The notes under the pieces were generated by a model. That model was not told the origin of the DNA, ran no database searches, and worked only from the letters and a program-made list of their open reading frames with translations. A stretch of 64,000 bases of DNA from Prostheceraeus crozeri (lineage: Eukaryota; Platyhelminthes; Polycladida; Euryleptidae). How positions within the stretch are numbered: position 1 is the stretch's first letter; each line of letters begins with the position of its first letter. This document shows positions 25,717 to 33,710 of the stretch, one piece after another. A program made the position numbers and the translations under genes. Location of the stretch: positions 1-64,000 of the forward strand of contig CAJQUW010006357.1 of NCBI GenBank assembly GCA_907163375.1, in the 5' to 3' direction.

Positions 25717-26265
25717 AGTAGTAAGCAAGTGACAAACACCAGATAGCGCAAGATGGCGGCCGTTTCCCACCCTACCCCCCTCCTCTCTTCCTCCTCCTCC
25801 TCCCTGTCCTGGGGTGTTGTGCCGCCCGGGTGGGCTTGGGTGCCGGCCTGGTGGACGTGGTGTCCATCGTCTTCCTCGTCAAAAATGGGCTCGACAAGTT
25901 TTTCCACCCCGGGGGGGGGAGGAAATCCAATGCGCGAGTGCTACCATCGTCTTCCTCATCAAAAGTTAGATCGACAAGTTTTCCACCCCGGGGGGGGTAG
26001 GGTGGGAGGAAATCCAATGCGCGAGTGCTACCATCGTCTCCCTCATCAAAAGTTAGATCGACAAGTTTTCCACCCCCGGGGGGGGAGGAAATCCAATGCG
26101 CGAGTGCTGCCATCGTCTTCCTCGTCAAAAGTTAGGTCGACAAGTTTTTCCCACCCTACCCCCCCCCCCCGGGAGAGCTTGCTTCAATTTTGCCTTCCAG
26201 TGGTCGGATGGAGACATATGATAGCTCGTTTGAAAGCTTATGATGAGACGAATTCAGTGGAGACC
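25717..26265 (+). repeat. Left terminal inverted repeat of Polinton 1
   Basis: It matches the reverse complement of the right end from AGTAGTAAGCAAG inward to about the GAGACGAATTCA stretch near 26250. It contains the AAGATGGCGGC motif near the tip, a GC-rich minisatellite with runs of G and C, and an inner unique part including CCAGTGGTCGGATGGAG. It is shorter than the right copy because minisatellite content differs. Confidence 0.9.
25870..26165 (+). repeat. Minisatellite with G-tracts inside the left inverted repeat
   Basis: About four copies of an 80-88 bp unit containing AATCCAATGCGCGAGTGCT, CATCGTCTTCCTC and TCGACAAGTTTT, separated by runs of seven to ten G or C. A long open frame runs through it only because the unit lacks stops. 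Confidence 0.85.
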
Positions 26266-26414
26266 CATCTGAGTGTCTACCATGTGCTCATACCGCTCTC
26301 TGTTCTTCATGTTATGCGACTTTGAAGACTAAACATTGCCCTTTGTGTTCTGAGGAAATCTATTCAACTGCCAAGGTCTATCTCCCATGATGGGAAACAA
26401 CTTGATGCTATTGT

Positions 26415-26463
26415 CCAATGAGAGACGCCGTCCAATAAGAGTCCATCATTTCATTATAAATAG
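26415..26463 (+). promoter_or_regulatory. CCAAT/TATA core promoter
   Basis: Two CCAAT boxes (26415-26419 and 26432-26436) are followed by TATAAATAG at 26455-26463. About 30 bases downstream is an initiator-like TCATTC. It sits about 100 bases before the ATG at 26561, just inside the left inverted repeat, and would drive the rightward gene row. Confidence 0.7.
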
Positions 26464-26560
26464 AGAGCTTCCCACAGCGAGAATCATTCTATCATTGAAT
26501 CGTGCAAGTGACGGACGCACATTCTCTCTCTCTTGTTCCCTATTATATTACCTAACTAAA

Positions 26561-27338
26561 ATGGTAAGTCGCTATTTCCCTCCCTCTCCTCCCTTGAATG
26601 TTAACTTAATACGATCTTTTTCATTTTCAGGCATCTACTCCATCTGCTGCTACACTAGTAGGACGAAGTGGCGGTCAGGCGTTACAAGGTTCGCTACAAT
26701 CAGATCATCTACAACTGAGGCCGGTGGAAGAAACAACCAAGGTACATAATCCTACACCGCTACAGCGTAAATTTAAACAACTCTTGCGTTATGACGATCA
26801 TAGCGTAGTCCTACAAACCGGAATGCTCCCTTCCACAGACGTCAAGATAATGCGCAATCAGTATGGGGACTACATACTGATCCCCGTGAGTCCGTACATT
26901 CGCCACCAACTTGATATTATTGAAGAGTACGTGACATTAAATATGGACATTCCTGCTCCTCTTGCTCAAGAGTGGAAGGCGAGAGATGACAAGGATACTC
27001 CCTATAGAAAGATTTGGGATGGCAATCAAATTTGCCTACCGGTATCACATTGGTGCACTTACTATAAGAAGGAGGGAGATCATTCAACATCCATCACATG
27101 CGACGAGCTCGGAGAAGGCACTTGGGATATCCTTTTCAAAGTGAATGGAGTATATTACGGACGGCATAAGGATAATAAAATAGCCTCTCTCTCTATGCAT
27201 ATGGAATCCATCCTATATAGCCCAAAACAACCCAACGTGGACGACATAATTGATCAAATCCTTAACGGCAGTGGTACGAAGCGCAAGTCGGACAAGAATG
27301 CTACCTCCAAACGCAAATCAAAGAAGGAGAATTACTAA
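26561..27338 (+). CDS. Polinton hypothetical protein with a lysine-rich tail
   Basis: I do not recognise the family. An ATG at 26561 is followed at once by GTAAGT, and a TTTTCAG acceptor ends at 26630, so a 67-bp intron is likely; the frame is open from there to 27338. The body has QRKFKQLLRY, a WDGNQICLPVSHWCTYY stretch and, near the end, WDILFKVNGVYYG then ASLSMHMESILYSP, which could be a small beta-rich domain. The tail is very basic (KRKSDKN, KRKSKKE), suggesting nucleic-acid contact or nuclear entry. It is first in the rightward row and sits directly behind the CCAAT/TATA promoter. Confidence 0.6.
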
Positions 27339-27372
27339 TCCTTTCCTAACTCTACCCTATGACAATTCGCTT

Positions 27373-27498
27373 ATGTGCTTTGAGTGTCGTAGACGTGGTC
27401 TTATTAGATACATTTTACTTCTTCGTTGCCATCATGTTATTTGTGTATTTTGTCGTGAAAAGCATCGATGTAATTCTTCATTTTGTAATATGTTATAG
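27373..27498 (+). CDS. Small RING-like zinc protein
   Basis: A 41-residue frame from ATG at 27373 has cysteines and histidine at positions 2, 5, 19, 21 (His), 24, 27, 33 and 38. The spacing C-x2-C, C-x-H-x2-C-x2-C and a closing cysteine pair resembles a C3HC4 RING finger, although the last pair is spaced four rather than two residues. RING fingers usually recruit ubiquitin-conjugating enzymes. The protein is much shorter than typical RING proteins, so it may be one exon of a larger product. It lies between the basic hypothetical protein and the exonuclease-like gene. Confidence 0.45.
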   Translation: MCFECRRRGLIRYILLLRCHHVICVFCREKHRCNSSFCNML

Positions 27499-27550
27499 AA
27501 CGTTTCCTTAGATGTGTAATTTTCCGTTTTAGGCTTCTATCATCATTTTT

Positions 27551-28081
27551 ATGGATTGTGAGGGTGAACCTGTACAGGAGCTCAGTGCTATTGCTATGAA
27601 CAATTGGACATATCAGATTGTTAGTGTCTATCATCAACATGCCAACTGTGATCCCAATGTTGATCAATGGGCGAGAAAACACATTCATGGACTTAATCTG
27701 AAATATTTGCAAGACTATGGCTTTTCTTGTGAGAGTGCTCTTCTTATTGACTTTAAACGATGGTTAGCTGCTTTCAATGTTATACGCATCTTTTGTAATA
27801 ATCCTGGTAAGGAGAGGAAAGTATTTCCCAATCTAATCATTGATGATATTTTGCTCCCACCTTGGGATAGTAGAGTGAATCAACATTATCATGAAGTCAC
27901 GAAACGTTTTAAGGATTTGTCTGTTCCTATTTTGTCTGTTCGTTGTAGTAGCTACGTTCATAACCAATGCTTCTTTCCTCCTTACCTCAGCACTGCCAAA
28001 GTCCTGTATGGTTATCATTGCTCGCTGTATGATAGTTACCAGCTGTATCTATTTTATCTCTTTCAAACCATTGATTTATAA
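27551..28081 (+). CDS. DEDDh-type exonuclease-like protein
   Basis: A 176-residue protein. It opens with MDCEGEPVQELSAI, which places an Asp-x-Glu pair at residues 2 and 4 like the ExoI motif of DEDD 3'-5' exonucleases. It closes with HCSLYDSYQLYLFY, giving His156 and Asp161, like the ExoIII motif of the DEDDh subgroup. A middle WARKHIHGL and an FCNNPGKE stretch may supply the ExoII region. The family normally trims DNA or RNA 3' ends; a role in replication or in countering host nucleic acid is inference. A polyadenylation signal AATAAA lies at 28104-28109. A pyrimidine-AG just upstream hints at a spliced leader exon. Confidence 0.5.
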   Translation: MDCEGEPVQELSAIAMNNWTYQIVSVYHQHANCDPNVDQWARKHIHGLNLKYLQDYGFSCESALLIDFKRWLAAFNVIRIFCNNPGKERKVFPNLIIDDILLPPWDSRVNQHYHEVTKRFKDLSVPILSVRCSSYVHNQCFFPPYLSTAKVLYGYHCSLYDSYQLYLFYLFQTIDL

Positions 28082-28103
28082 TGCATGCTTGTTACTATTA
28101 TTC

Positions 28104-28109
28104 AATAAA
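28104..28109 (+). terminator. Polyadenylation signal AATAAA
   Basis: AATAAA 23 bases after the exonuclease-like stop codon. Confidence 0.5.
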
Positions 28110-28168
28110 TGTTGCTATGAGAAGAGTTGTTGTTTTCATGCAATGGATGGGTTAGATAAAGGGCGATC

Positions 28169-28579
28169 ATGTCTTTCTCAAACGACTGCGGAACATTACA
28201 TTTTTATAGGCAAAGTTTAAAAGGAGCTGTTCAAGATTATGTGATAAATTTTCATAAAGATGAGACCGACATCGAAGCAGTGGTCGATGATGCTAGCACT
28301 CTATTTCTAGAGTTAATGAATACATTCTCTGATAGCATTGTCATGGCGCGATTAGTTGCGAAAATTAAGTTTAGTCATTTTGGAAAGGAAGAGGTGGAAA
28401 GTCGCTCTTTCCATTTTGCTTCTTATTCAATGGAAGTGGTAGATCACCCCAAAGAATTTTTCAAAAGACATATGATAAAAATTGCTGAACGTCTTAACGC
28501 ATTTAACCATCATGGTAGCAGTCTAGTGATTGAAGCGATTTCAGATATTCACATTCAACTTTCCATAAAGAAAAATTGA
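28169..28579 (+). CDS. Stand-alone homologue of the polymerase N-terminal domain
   Basis: A 136-residue protein from an ATG at 28169. Its second half (SFHFASYSMEVVDHPKEFF, HMIKIAERLNAF, GSSLVIEAISDIHIQLSI) lines up with the N-terminal part of this element's own polymerase (EFHIPSSPATEVVHYESWI, HIQGLKLNIDKF, SGLIFDGIESALFKISL), encoded on the minus strand near 42.0 kb. That suggests duplication of the domain as a separate gene. The domain's activity is not known to me. An accessory role in replication, such as binding polymerase partners, is inference. Confidence 0.5.
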   Translation: MSFSNDCGTLHFYRQSLKGAVQDYVINFHKDETDIEAVVDDASTLFLELMNTFSDSIVMARLVAKIKFSHFGKEEVESRSFHFASYSMEVVDHPKEFFKRHMIKIAERLNAFNHHGSSLVIEAISDIHIQLSIKKN

Positions 28580-28581
28580 AA

Positions 28582-28908
28582 ATGCAGTGGTACTTGATTG
28601 TAGCACAACTGGTTTTCGAGCTATGTCTGCTCACTCTCGAAGTATATTCCTTCTGTACATGCGTCTATTATTTAGAAAAGGCTAGCAAATTCATATCTTC
28701 AAAAAGACTTGCTATAGACGTTACCAGTAACGGTGAAACTATGTGTTGTGATGTATGTAAGCGAAAGGATGGAAATGAAAAGCGCATCTTCAAGAGATGT
28801 AAGCATGCTTTTTGTCAACGCTGTTTCATACGTAATTGCATTCAACTTTGCAAATGTAACCACTGTGATATTGCTCATTTCGAGTGTCACTTATGTCGCA
28901 ATAGTTAG
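28582..28908 (+). CDS. Membrane-anchored RING-like protein
   Basis: A 108-residue protein starting at ATG 28582. Residues 3-32 form one hydrophobic helix, and the rest carries a cysteine-rich domain. Cys56-x2-Cys59, Cys73-x-His75-x2-Cys78-x2-Cys81 and later Cys92-x2-Cys95 fit a C3HC4 RING finger, with a further Cys102-x2-Cys105. A membrane RING protein in a virus-like element could act as an E3 ubiquitin ligase on host surface or membrane proteins, as viral MARCH-like proteins do, but that is inference. It is the second RING-like gene in the row. Confidence 0.55.
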   Translation: MQWYLIVAQLVFELCLLTLEVYSFCTCVYYLEKASKFISSKRLAIDVTSNGETMCCDVCKRKDGNEKRIFKRCKHAFCQRCFIRNCIQLCKCNHCDIAHFECHLCRNS

Positions 28909-28959
28909 TACCTATGCAAATGTGGTAAAGACAGGTTTTAGCAAAGACTAACACGGAAA

Positions 28960-29325
28960 ATGGCGAAACGTAAAATGACGAAACGTAAAAGTCAAAAGTC
29001 TTCAAAGTTTTCTTCAGCCATTCAAGCTCTCCGACGAATGAAAGCAAATCAGCGATACAATGCTATACGACATGCTAACGATAAATTCATTTGTGAAATT
29101 ATTTCTCATGTGAGAAAGTTGAGGACGAAGAAATTAGCACCAAAACAACGAAAGTTACTTAAGCGATATGCTACAAAATTGCGTTTCATCTCCAATCCTA
29201 AAGTCACCCTTCAAAGAAAGAGGAAAACTGTAACACAAAAGGGTGGTTTCCTTTCAGCAATACTTCCGATGTTAGCTCCTGTCGTGGGTAACCTATTGGG
29301 TAATATCTTTGGTTCTAAGCGTTAA
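28960..29325 (+). CDS. Small basic virion-type protein with a GG cleavage-like site
   Basis: A 121-residue, very basic protein (MAKRKMTKRKSQKSS start). Its C-terminus contains TQKGGFLSAILPMLAPVVG, meaning a Gly-Gly site of the kind cut by adenain-type proteases followed by a hydrophobic segment. Similar small basic proteins with this ending are common in animal Polintons and are compared with adenovirus core or pVI/pX proteins. Its role would be packaging or membrane disruption. It stands between the RING-like gene and the ATPase. Confidence 0.6.
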   Translation: MAKRKMTKRKSQKSSKFSSAIQALRRMKANQRYNAIRHANDKFICEIISHVRKLRTKKLAPKQRKLLKRYATKLRFISNPKVTLQRKRKTVTQKGGFLSAILPMLAPVVGNLLGNIFGSKR

Positions 29326-29356
29326 TTATGCAAATGTTGAATCTCGAAGTATTAAA

Positions 29357-29974
29357 ATGGATTTCAGACTTCAATGCGATAAAGTTCTGACTGTATCAGG
29401 TCCATCTCATGCAGGTAAAACTGTTTTCACGCTGAATTTATTGGATAAAAGAAGGGAGTTGTTTAGGGAACCTATCAATCGAGTGATTTGGTGTTATGGT
29501 ATTTATCAACCGTCGCTGTTTCAGGAATTGCAAAGTCGCAACTTTATTCGACATGAAGGAATTATTGCAGTGGATAAACTTCAGTCTAATGATGTTGTTG
29601 TATTGGATGATTTATTAAAAGAAAGTAAGAATTCCAAAGATGTTACAGATATGTTCACTCGCGCAGCACATCATAAAAGGTGCTTTATCATCTATATCAC
29701 ACAAAATTTGTTTCCTGATGGAAAAGAAGCTCGTACACGAAACCTGAATACACACTATTATGCTATTTTCAAGAATCCGCGAGATAAAAGTCAATTTGAA
29801 ATTTTAGCGCGACAAGTTGCACCCAGAGGATCAAAAGCCTTAATTGAAATTTTTCAAGCAGCTACTGAAAAACCATACGGTTACTTATTCATTGACTTTA
29901 CGCAAGAGTGTCCGGAAGAATTTAGATTTCGAAGTGATATTTTGAAAACTCCCATGATTATCTACAAACTATGA
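29357..29974 (+). CDS. FtsK/HerA-type genome packaging ATPase
   Basis: The protein pumps DNA into capsids in related viruses. Residues 15-22 form the Walker A loop GPSHAGKT, and residues 79-85 (DVVVLDD) form Walker B. A later FIIYITQNLFP stretch fits the sensor region with its polar residues. At about 205 residues it has the usual Polinton ATPase length. I chose ATG 29357 (MDFRLQCD); no ATG lies further upstream in this frame. It lies in the usual block with virion proteins and integrase. Confidence 0.85.
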   Translation: MDFRLQCDKVLTVSGPSHAGKTVFTLNLLDKRRELFREPINRVIWCYGIYQPSLFQELQSRNFIRHEGIIAVDKLQSNDVVVLDDLLKESKNSKDVTDMFTRAAHHKRCFIIYITQNLFPDGKEARTRNLNTHYYAIFKNPRDKSQFEILARQVAPRGSKALIEIFQAATEKPYGYLFIDFTQECPEEFRFRSDILKTPMIIYKL

Positions 29975-30063
29975 GTTCTTATTCTCGCATGATTGTTATT
30001 CCTCAGGATGAATATGTACAATTGACTGCCATGCAGCAAGTAAAGTAACCTCTTGCAAATCAA

Positions 30064-30663
30064 ATGTATAGGAAAGAAATAGATTATCAGCAAAATGTTC
30101 ACATCAAAGATCCACATCGTGCTGTATTATTACAATCGGAAACTGTTGAGCAATTGAAAAACTTGAAGAATAAGATGCGTGACTCTGTATCGACTGCTAC
30201 ACCTTTAGCATCTCGCGCACATGCCATATCTCTTTTCAATAGTATTGAACCCCATCTCAATGTAAATGATAGAGGAGAAATCATTACAGATGAAAATAAA
30301 GTGATTGATGCTTCACGTTATGAAGACTTGATTCAGTATGCGACACGTAGAAAGCGCCGTCAGGGCTATGTTCCACCTGGTTGGACATACTTTCTTAAAC
30401 TATTGAAAAAGCATAATGTGCCAAAATTTGCTTTGAATAATGAGACATTGAAAGAACTTGATTCAACAGTGGCTACTGCTCCAATGCTTCAGACGATGAA
30501 AATGCCAACAAATTGGTTTAAGGCGTCACCTGCTACATCCCCTCCCACACTCACTAAGCAAATAAGAGGAAGAACTCGACGTAGATCTACACCACCACTA
30601 AAACTAGTAAAAGGAAAACGTAAAACAGCTCCTCCCAAGAAATACATGTTCTCAGACTATTAA
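30064..30663 (+). CDS. Conserved Polinton protein of unknown role
   Basis: A 199-residue protein. It has a charged helical N-terminal half (EQLKNLKNKMRD, RAHAISLFNSIEPHL), a central YATRRKRRQGYVPPGW block, and a proline/arginine-rich tail (RGRTRRRSTPPL, KGKRKTAPPKK). I recall similar proteins next to the ATPase and integrase in invertebrate Polintons but know no function. The basic tail suggests nucleic-acid binding or a virion core role. The stop at 30663 lies directly before the Cys-rich frame at 30665. Confidence 0.55.
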   Translation: MYRKEIDYQQNVHIKDPHRAVLLQSETVEQLKNLKNKMRDSVSTATPLASRAHAISLFNSIEPHLNVNDRGEIITDENKVIDASRYEDLIQYATRRKRRQGYVPPGWTYFLKLLKKHNVPKFALNNETLKELDSTVATAPMLQTMKMPTNWFKASPATSPPTLTKQIRGRTRRRSTPPLKLVKGKRKTAPPKKYMFSDY

Positions 30664-30664
30664 T

Positions 30665-30880
30665 ATGAAGCAGATGTGTTGCTTACCATGTAATGAGCCG
30701 CCAGAGGTGAATGTCGTTGTCACTTGCACTTGCTGCGCTAGCTCTCACAATGAAACCCCTAAGCAATGTGAACACGATCGCAAAACCGCTAAAGCTAAAT
30801 GCTGCAGTTGTTGTAAATGTAGAAAGGCAAGAAAGCAAAAAGATGAGAAGGAGGAAAAAGAGTCAGTCGTCATCGACTGA
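30665..30880 (+). CDS. Cysteine-rich mini-protein overlapping the integrase start
   Basis: A 71-residue frame from ATG at 30665 with clustered cysteines (MCCLPC, CTCCASS, CCSCCKC) and a charged tail (KDEKEEKE). It overlaps, in another frame, the 5' part of the integrase frame that opens at 30711. It could be a metal-binding protein, or a chance frame forced by the overlapping codons. The position right after the preceding stop favours translation from the same transcript. Confidence 0.35.
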   Translation: MKQMCCLPCNEPPEVNVVVTCTCCASSHNETPKQCEHDRKTAKAKCCSCCKCRKARKQKDEKEEKESVVID

Positions 30881-31933
30881 GCGTTTGAAGTCAATCTATT
30901 ATGATGTAAAACATCCGGCAGGATTTGCATCGATCAAGAAATTATCAAAAGCGAGTGGTCTTCCACAATCACAAGTGAAACGATGGTTAAAGGGTCAGGC
31001 TACCTATACACTCCACAAACAAGCGAAAAAGAAGTACCGCACCCGCCATTATATTGTTCATGACATCGATGAACAGTGGCAAGCAGATTTGTGTGATGTT
31101 GCCTCCATTTCAAAACATAACTCGGGCAGTAATTTTATTTTAACCGTCATTGATATTTTTTCGCGTTATGCGTGGGCTCAACCTTTAAAAACTAAAGAAG
31201 GGAAAGGAGTAGTAGCAAAAGCATTCCAAACAATTTTTCGAGAAGGTCGGATTCCAAAAAGAATTCAGAGTGATCAAGGAAAAGAGTTTGAAAATCAGCA
31301 TGTGAGAAGATTATTTGAGAGGCATGACATTGAGTTGTTTAGTGTAAAGAGTGCTTATAAAGCTGCACTCGTTGAACGTTTTAATCGCACATTAAAAATC
31401 GCTTGTGGCGACATTTTACTGCCAACTTGACATAAAATTGGACAAAGGTTCTACAAGATACACTCCATGCCTACAATCACTCTATCCATCGTTCTATTGG
31501 ACTCAGACCAGTAGATGTAAATGCTGACAATGTAGATAAAGTGCGCGAATCATTCCAACGTAAACGCACTCATGTGAAAAGTGATGTGAAAATTAGTGAT
31601 AAAGTTCGTATCTCAAAAGTGAAAAGTGTTTTTGCTAAAGGGTACCTTCCGAATTGGACAGAGGAGGTATTTACAGTATCAAGGATTAATCAAAAAGACT
31701 CTCCGACCACCTACAAGTTGAAAGATTACGATAATGAAGAAATTGAGGGTAGCTTTTACCGCGATGAGATTGAGGTAGTCACTGAAAGTGAAACATATTT
31801 GGTAGAGAAAATCATTCGATGTAAAAAACGGCAAGGTGAAGAATGGTGTCTTGTTAAATGGACTGGTTATCCTTCAAGTATGAACTCTTGGATGCGTCGT
31901 GCCGACATCTTTCATCTAAGTGATCGACAGTGA
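30711..31933 (+). CDS. Retroviral-type integrase with chromodomain
   Basis: The integrase inserts the element into chromosomes, making 6-bp target duplications. The catalytic core has the first aspartate in EQWQADLCD, the second in RIQSDQGKEF and the glutamate in AALVERFNRTLK, the rve DDE order. A KSDVKISDKVRISK stretch forms an SH3-like part. The C-terminus is a chromodomain: YLVEKIIRCKKRQGEEWCLVKW then GYPSSMNSW, which would bind methylated histones and steer insertion. A start at MRRRKKSQ near 30840 is also possible. The region appears interrupted about once. Confidence 0.85.
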
Positions 31934-31974
31934 TTCATGCAAAGTTGTAACTAACAATGTTTAGGGTTTGAGCT

Positions 31975-32430
31975 ATGAATCCAACTGCCTCTTTTTCTTC
32001 ACGACCCTCCTATGTAAGTGGTGGAGGACAAATTTACATCGGCGCTCGCCGCCAACGTGGAGGTAGCATACTTGGTGCACTGAAATCTGTTGTAGCACCT
32101 CTCATATCCAATGTCGGTAGATCTTTAAAACGAAATGTTTTAAGTAATGCCGTTGGCTTTGCTGGTGATGTTGCTAGTGATCTTTCCAGAGGTAGAAGTT
32201 TTAAGAGCAGTTTGTTGAATCGTGGGAAGGAACGCGGTTTAAAAACATTGAAGCAGACCTTTGCTGGTATTACTCAAGGAAAGAAATCACCTAAACGAAT
32301 GAATAAAGGAAGGAGGAAACATCGCGGAGCTGGTAAGGTGCGATCTTCAGTCAAAAGGCATTCACGCAAACGTCGCAGAGGCTCTAATCATTCATCAGGC
32401 GCTAAACGACGACGCTGCTATAACTTCTAA
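31975..32430 (+). CDS. pVI-like basic virion protein
   Basis: A 151-residue protein with an N-terminal RQRGGSILGALKSVVAPLI segment: a Gly-Gly site like those cut by adenain proteases, then an amphipathic helix, as in adenovirus pVI and its Polinton relatives. The C-terminal third is extremely basic (KRHSRKRRRGS and AKRRRC), suited to DNA or acid capsid contacts. It stands directly before the major capsid gene, a typical place. The family fit is by motif and position only. Confidence 0.6.
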   Translation: MNPTASFSSRPSYVSGGGQIYIGARRQRGGSILGALKSVVAPLISNVGRSLKRNVLSNAVGFAGDVASDLSRGRSFKSSLLNRGKERGLKTLKQTFAGITQGKKSPKRMNKGRRKHRGAGKVRSSVKRHSRKRRRGSNHSSGAKRRRCYNF

Positions 32431-32432
32431 TC

Positions 32433-33710
32433 ATGGAGTGTAAAATTTCCGGTTTTTGTTTGTTTGATCAACAAGCCATACAGACAGATATTCTTAGTTC
32501 AAGTATTGTAGATTATCATCCTCGAACAGCTGAGAATGCTGGCCCCATTGAATTTGTTATTCCTGGTGGTAGTGATGACTACAGAGATTTGAGTTATGCG
32601 ATGGTTGATTTGAGGTTTAGAATTCAGCAAGGAGATGGAACTGCTATTGACGATACACATAAAGTTGGACTGAACAATTTACCATTGACTACATTACTTC
32701 GCGATGTTTCTCTAACGATTGGAGAGCAGCAGGTGGAAGGTGGTCAAAGCGATTATCCCTATAAATCATATTTCAATCATGTATCACAGTTTCATCCAGC
32801 AGCACAAAAAAGTCATATGAAAGCCATGGGATGGTACAGAGATGAAGCAGGAAAATTTGATGTTGAAACAAACAGTGGCTTTGTAAAGCGATCTGCTATG
32901 ATTAAAGATAGTAAAGTATGTCAGCTATATGGTCCGCTGAATTTAGACTTCTTTAGACAGTCAAAGTTTTTACTCTGTAATACCAGCATGCGACTCAAGC
33001 TGACATTGAATAAGCCTGAATTTGCGCTGAATGCATTTGGTAAAGTTGACAATTTTAGAATTCATGTGGAAGATATTGCACTTTACATTCGTCGAGTAGT
33101 ACCGAATCTAAGTGTCATTAGAGGACATGCTGAAGGTCTTAACCGCCAAAATGCCATTTACCCCGTTCAGCATACAAAGCTTCTCACCTTTACAATTCCG
33201 AAAGATCAAAAGAGTTTCATGAAAGATGGCCTCTTTCCATCGGAAGCACCGAAGCTCCTCATGGTGGCAATGGTTGAAAATGATGCATTTAATGGTAATA
33301 TAAAGAAGAATCCTTTCAATTTTAAACACAATCAGTTAAGTGAAATTGCTTTACGTGTAAATGGTGTGAGTCATCCTGGTCCACCCTACAAACCAGATTT
33401 TGCTGCGGATCAATTTATGCGCAGTTATGTTGATTTTATGGATGTCTTTGGCTTTTACAATACGGATGACACCAACGGACTGACTATGAAAGAGTTTAAG
33501 AGTGGATATACTATTTATGCATTTGATTTGACTGCTGACAGCGATATTAGTGCACCCTATCGTCAAGCGAACGTGCCTCATAATATTCGTTTGGATTTGA
33601 CGTTCAAAAGAACACTACCTGAGACGATCAATGTATTAATTTATGCAGTCTTCGATTCAAATATTGAAATTACAAAGTATCGTGACGTGATTCTTCAGTA
33701 TAATCGTTAA
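32433..33710 (+). CDS. Major capsid protein (double jelly-roll, hexon-like)
   Basis: A 425-residue protein that would form trimeric capsomers of an icosahedral shell. Recognisable Polinton capsid wording includes PIEFVIPGGSDDYRDLS near the N-terminus and, at the C-terminus, FDLTADSDISAPYR, NIRLDLTFKRTLPETINVLI and YAVFDSNIEITKYRDVI. Its length is in the usual range. The stop codon overlaps the next start (TAATG at 33708-33712), tying it to the protease gene. The frame is open throughout. Confidence 0.85.
   Translation: MECKISGFCLFDQQAIQTDILSSSIVDYHPRTAENAGPIEFVIPGGSDDYRDLSYAMVDLRFRIQQGDGTAIDDTHKVGLNNLPLTTLLRDVSLTIGEQQVEGGQSDYPYKSYFNHVSQFHPAAQKSHMKAMGWYRDEAGKFDVETNSGFVKRSAMIKDSKVCQLYGPLNLDFFRQSKFLLCNTSMRLKLTLNKPEFALNAFGKVDNFRIHVEDIALYIRRVVPNLSVIRGHAEGLNRQNAIYPVQHTKLLTFTIPKDQKSFMKDGLFPSEAPKLLMVAMVENDAFNGNIKKNPFNFKHNQLSEIALRVNGVSHPGPPYKPDFAADQFMRSYVDFMDVFGFYNTDDTNGLTMKEFKSGYTIYAFDLTADSDISAPYRQANVPHNIRLDLTFKRTLPETINVLIYAVFDSNIEITKYRDVILQYNR

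Noticed and set aside
25753-26325. 190-residue open frame in the left inverted repeat of Polinton 1
   Set aside because: It is created by a stop-free GC-rich minisatellite. The serine/proline/glycine runs follow the repeat period, and the opposite strand has similar open frames.
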